From NCBI GenBank assembly GCA_026182355.1, contig JAPFBL010000231.1, positions 620,001 through 684,000 of the forward strand: a stretch of 64,000 nucleotides of DNA, in the 5' to 3' direction. Shown piece by piece: positions 60,085 to 64,000 of this stretch. Positions within the stretch are counted from its first letter, which is position 1, and each line of letters opens with the position of its first letter. The notes below the pieces were generated by a model, which worked only from the letters and a program-made list of their open reading frames with translations, was not told where the DNA came from and did not search any database. The position numbers and the translations under genes are program-made. The stretch comes from Hermatobates lingyangjiaoensis (taxonomy: Eukaryota; Arthropoda; Insecta; Hemiptera; Hermatobatidae).

Positions 60085-60300
60085 TTATGAGACAAAAAAA
60101 CATGGGGACGATTGATAGGAGTCGTTTGATGTGTAACTGAAGGCAAGTGAAGTAAGAGTTGTCACGACCAGGTGAATGAAGGCATGGGGCAGCCGCCTGT
60201 TTGTAGCTCTTCTCAGGAACATCAAACCAAACCCCTGAATCGCTCCTATCAACGCACGACCCTTCCCAAGCACAGCTCAACTTTCAATCTTCTGCCCATA
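60085..60300. other. GC-richer block of unknown origin
   Basis: Composition rises over about 200 bases. GATTGATAGGAG (60108-60119) and CTCCTATCAACG (60242-60253) form an inverted pair near its two ends, so it may be a small inverted-repeat element. No protein motif was recognised in the overlapping short frames. Confidence 0.35.
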
Positions 60301-61599
60301 AATCCTTTTTCTCATGCTTTCACATGTATAAATGATGACACAGAAAGAGCTGTTAGAGGTGCTAACATTATACAAATTTAACGACTCATAAATTAAATCC
60401 ATTTTATTGGGTCTATAATATATAGTACCTTACTTCGTGAGGGTATTTATTCTTAACAGTATTATTTTGCCTTGAAGTTATTATAATCTTAAGATAGCAT
60501 TGGAGATCTCATTAAAGTTTGCTTAACCTTTTTTAACAATCCATCTTCACGTTTTGTCTTAAAAACTGACGAAATTCATACCATCAAGGCTACGGGAATA
60601 GTATATATTTAACATTCTCATCGTTAAGACAAACCTGAGAGTCTCTAGAGAAAACATTTTCATATTATTTCATCCTAGTAAATCTAGGAAGAAATGAACG
60701 GAAAAATTTAGAACTGTTTAATAAATTTCTTAATTCTGAAAGGTAATGTAATTTGTAATGAGAAAAAGTTCCAGTATTTGTGAGTACATTACATTTTTAT
60801 TGGTATTCTCTGTCCATATCATCTCTACTTTGGTATAGCGGAGGAAAGGAGGTTTCACATTTTCTGTCAATTGGAGATAGTTTTGCAGATAATTAATTAT
60901 AGCCAGTACAGCAGTGGAAGGCTCCCACTATCTAAATCTAGGGGTATCACTCAGTAGTTTTCTGTTTTTATTTTCAAACACTCGTACCATTTTGTATTAA
61001 CTTTTCACATTTAACATTTCCACAGATTTAAATTTTTTCTAGAGACAAATCACTGGAATAATTTTTTACTACTATTCATAAACAACAACTAGTTAAGTTG
61101 ATCCATGTTTTCATGTTCCATGTATAATGGTCGCCTTACTAATTGAGGTCAATGAAGGAAGGACCAGGTATCGTTTGTGACAATTTAATTCTAATTGGTA
61201 AAGCTGTCTAGGGTGTATAATGTGTGAAAAAAGTTGTTGAATGAGGAGTTAAAAGCTATTTTGTAGTTTATTAAAGAAAAAACATTTGAAATTAAATGAA
61301 AAAAGCAAATACAATAGTAAATGAGGATGTGCTAATTCTTCATACTTAGTACTTAACCTCATATGTAAGGCTAGGTAAATTATGCTATCGGTGAAGCTCT
61401 AATCCCACTAATATGATATTGATATAATAACCTTAAATATCAACATTAGCCTTAGTAAAGTTTTGGGAAAAATATCTAGTTAAACATAGGGCGCTAGTAG
61501 TAAACGATTAAGAAATTTCCATGGTATTTAGTCCAAGTAAACTAGTCATAGAATAATCAGAACATAGCAATACAGCACCTTACTTGTGATTTTTACATT
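60301..61599. other. AT-rich intergenic DNA, nothing recognised
   Basis: No supported gene, RNA or repeat. Confidence 0.4.
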
Positions 61600-61830
61600 T
61601 CTATAAATAAGAAAGCAACCATGAAAAATTTCGATGTCGAGATTTTGATGAATTTGTATGTTTTGAGGTTCTTAAAGTACTTTTTTTTAACTTTTTTTCG
61701 ACATCTGTATGTGTCAGGCTGCTGGGTGAGTAGGTGTGTGTATGGTATATGGAAAGGTTCGTGTGCATGCTGCAGCCGTCACTGTTTGATGGATTTAATA
61801 AATATGTTTTAAAAAATATCCGTTATATTT
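61600..61830 (+). repeat. Family A copy (5' part)
   Basis: It shows CCATGAAAAATTTCGA, CGAGATTTTGATGAATTTGT, ATGTTTTGAGGTTC, TTTTTCGACATCTGTATGTG, a GTGTGTG-rich stretch and GTTTGATGGATTTAATA. This matches 55215-55415 in order and orientation. It is non-coding and more diverged than 55190. Confidence 0.65.
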
Positions 61831-61880
61831 TACGTGTGGTCTATTGTTTTTGATTAGACCACTCACTCAGTGTATGTCAC

Positions 61881-61928
61881 TCACACACACACGCGCGCGC
61901 GCACGCACGCACACACGCACACACACAA
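61881..61928 (+). repeat. (CA)n(CG)n microsatellite
   Basis: CA units interrupted by a CG-rich core (ACGCGCGCGCGCACGCACGC), then CA again. Confidence 0.95.
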
Positions 61929-63200
61929 AATACTCACTCAAACCCACTTCTACTCCTTAGTTATGGAAGTACCAAGTTTTGTTACTGATTTTAAGTTTAT
62001 GGAAAATGATTTCCGATGGATAAAGAGACGAGAGATTAATGAAGGAGAAAAATCAAGATATGAAAGCTTGATGAATAGAAGACTTGTTTATTTATAGAAA
62101 CTGTTAAACTAGAACTAGAAATGTCATGTAACATATTCACATAAAGTTTGATTTAAAACACATCTGTTTTAATATCAGAAAAACTAAATTCCTTATAAAG
62201 AATTTTTTTACATAAAGGGGAAAATATAAATTATGAAACTACAGATGACTGGATAACAGTTTAAGAATTGTTTTGTAGATGTAAGCTTTAACTAAATAAC
62301 ATTAATTTTAACCAAATACTCGCAGCGCGTGTTCAATTTTCTTGCAGCAGATTGGTGGCAGGCGGTTAACCACACTGCCGTCACAAGCAACGCTGTTTGC
62401 ATTAAAGGCAGAATTATATTCTGTAAATTTCCGGTTTTTTTCATACATTACTGTAAGTACTTTTCTATATAGTTGTTTTACAAAATATAAATTTCAGTTA
62501 TTCTTTTTTTAAAATAATATTTGATTGACATTACTTGAATGTTTCATTATTTATATTTTGGAATCAATTAAAAAGAAAGTTTAATAACTTTTATTTAAGT
62601 TTATTGATATGTAAAAAAATTTTTAAATGAATAAAAGTAATTGTTATATAGTCTAATATAATTAAGTAATTTACTAAGCATGATGTTACATCTCCCTTAA
62701 TTAGAACGTTTATTATTTTGACTCTATCATATACCAACAAAGTAACAGAATACAAAACAAATATATTCTAATTTAATATACTAGAAAATATTAAATATAT
62801 ATTGAAGTTTGTATTCCTTTATTTGTTTAGTCCAAAACTATGAGAAGATATATATATCTTTTTAATGGTTTTTCTCTATATAGTGCGTTTTTATTTATAT
62901 AGAGGAGTTTCTATTTAGGGAATTTATATTTCAAATTTTACTTTTCATTAAGTCATCATCTATTATTAAAATTTCTTCTTTATACATTTGCCCATTTTTA
63001 TATCTCTAACTAACAATATTTTTTATTTGGTAAGTTCAACATATAATATAAAATTGTCCTAACACCGTGATGCAAATAATAATTAACTAAACACGGTTTT
63101 CTTTTCTTTTTTTTTAAAATAACTTGCTTTACTGTATTGTTTTTGCGTTAAATTTTATGTGAATTGAATTTTTTTGAATTAAGGTATATAAAAAACAAAT
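61929..63200. other. AT-rich intergenic DNA, nothing recognised
   Basis: No gene, RNA or clear repeat was seen, apart from a brief less AT-rich stretch near 62325-62400. Confidence 0.4.
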
Positions 63201-63207
63201 ACAATTA

Positions 63208-63376
63208 ATATATATATATGTAGTTCACACAGAAAAGAGAAAAACAAATAAAGACACAACACAAAAGACTTACAACGATATTTCGACAGTCGTTGTCATC
63301 GGGCAGAAGTAGTCCCTTTGAGTAGCTGAAGCTAACTGCTTCAGCTACTATGTATTTTATATATATATATATATAT
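63208..63376 (-). repeat. TA-bounded element with CCGATGA..GAAA motif
   Basis: It is bounded by (TA)n on both sides. On the minus strand it reads an AGTAGCTGAAG hairpin (63321-63331 with 63339-63349), then CCGATGA (63296-63302), a GACA/TGTC stem, GAAA (63281-63284), TATCGTTGTAAGTC and TTTTGTGTTGTGTC. The order resembles the other hammerhead-like elements with one core base changed (CCGATGA). Its stem II placement does not fit perfectly. Confidence 0.45.
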
Positions 63377-63411
63377 TGAATAATAATCAAAATAACAATT
63401 ATATATATAGA

Positions 63412-63494
63412 TGGATTAATTTACCACAATAAAGACAATTTTTTCAATCAAGAGCATGTTTCAAAAATTGTTTTCATTGTGGTAAATTAATCCA
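63412..63494. repeat. TA-flanked inverted repeat (32-nt arms)
   Basis: TGGATTAATTTACCACAAT (63412-63430) is mirrored exactly at 63476-63494. Pairing continues inward with a few mismatches to about 63443 and 63463. (TA)n lies on both sides. No hammerhead-like box was found in it. Confidence 0.8.
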
Positions 63495-64000
63495 TATATA
63501 TATATATATATATAAGCTTACACATTTTTGGATATAGACATGTTTCTAAAAACGATTATAGAATAATTCATTTTAATTTGTTTATAGTTCTTAATTGCAC
63601 TAATGAAAAATCTAAGAAATCATTATATATAACAGACAACTCGTTTTTCTTTTGATGTTTAGAAATTTGTAAATACGATTTCAATTATAGTTAAATGTTT
63701 TTGACTTTTTATTTACCAATGAATATATATAAAGTAAGATCTGATGAAAAATCGTTCTTTATGGCCAAATTTTTCAAAGCACTCTTCTGATTAGGGTTAA
63801 ATGAACTTTTAAACCACTGTTACGTTGATACTGTTTATGTCAAACAAAATGTAGTAAATAATTAATATTTAACTTCTGAATTGGTTTAATGAGGCAGAGA
63901 ATTCAAAGAAAGGGCATTATTTTTTTTAATATCAAGGTGGGTCTTGAGACAGCGCTTCTAGTGATGTGTACATTATTTATTCAGATATTCATTGCTGAAA
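63495..64000. other. AT-rich DNA at window end, nothing recognised
   Basis: A TA run is followed by unremarkable AT-rich sequence. Confidence 0.4.

Overview
This window looks like nuclear DNA of an arthropod, most likely an insect. It is strongly AT-rich, has spliced genes with large introns, and is full of eukaryotic mobile DNA: non-LTR retrotransposons, Helitrons, a Tc1/mariner-type remnant, a tRNA-derived SINE, TA-flanked foldback elements and many microsatellites. I cannot name the species. No operons, bacterial signals, rRNA, canonical tRNA genes or CRISPR arrays were seen.

Only one host gene can be supported. It is a three-coding-exon gene on the + strand (coding exons 26730-26897, 30357-30451, 40969-41221) for a MAPEG-family membrane enzyme of the microsomal glutathione S-transferase 1 (MGST1) type. 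It would encode 171 residues. Both introns have GT..AG ends and keep the frame, and the joined product keeps the family's ERVRR, DIEN, R-x-x-HT and QP-x-R motifs. Intron 2 (10.5 kb) holds an 8-copy 58-bp minisatellite, a 107-bp tandem repeat and several foldback elements.

Layout. 1-8600: mostly featureless AT-rich DNA with a weak LINE remnant. 8658-9890: TA-flanked foldback and tandem elements. 10730-13740: GC-richer repeat blocks, a decayed Gag-like reading frame and a tRNA-type SINE. 14108-15319: Helitron copy. 16030-18330: a nested retrotransposon, in which a 5'-truncated R1-clade LINE with poly(A) and a 13-bp target duplication sits inside an older LINE's RNase H/zinc-finger tail. 22878-23299: 211-bp tandem duplication. 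25147-29025: two more Helitron copies flanking and entering the MGST1-like gene. 41222-64000: intergenic DNA with a dispersed 1.6-kb non-coding repeat (family A), paired direct repeats, a Tc1/mariner remnant, a near-perfect 247-bp palindrome and further foldback elements.

The most interesting signal is a group of small elements set in (TA)n tracts (8658, 9369, 9850, 23722, 38450, 38534, 38880, 59019, 59325, 63210). Many carry a hammerhead-ribozyme-like core: CTGANGA, then a short stem, then GAAA, then a short palindrome, then a strand that pairs back. They fit terminal pieces of Penelope-like elements or retrozymes. Every copy seen has at least one core defect, so the ribozyme reading is a family-level inference.
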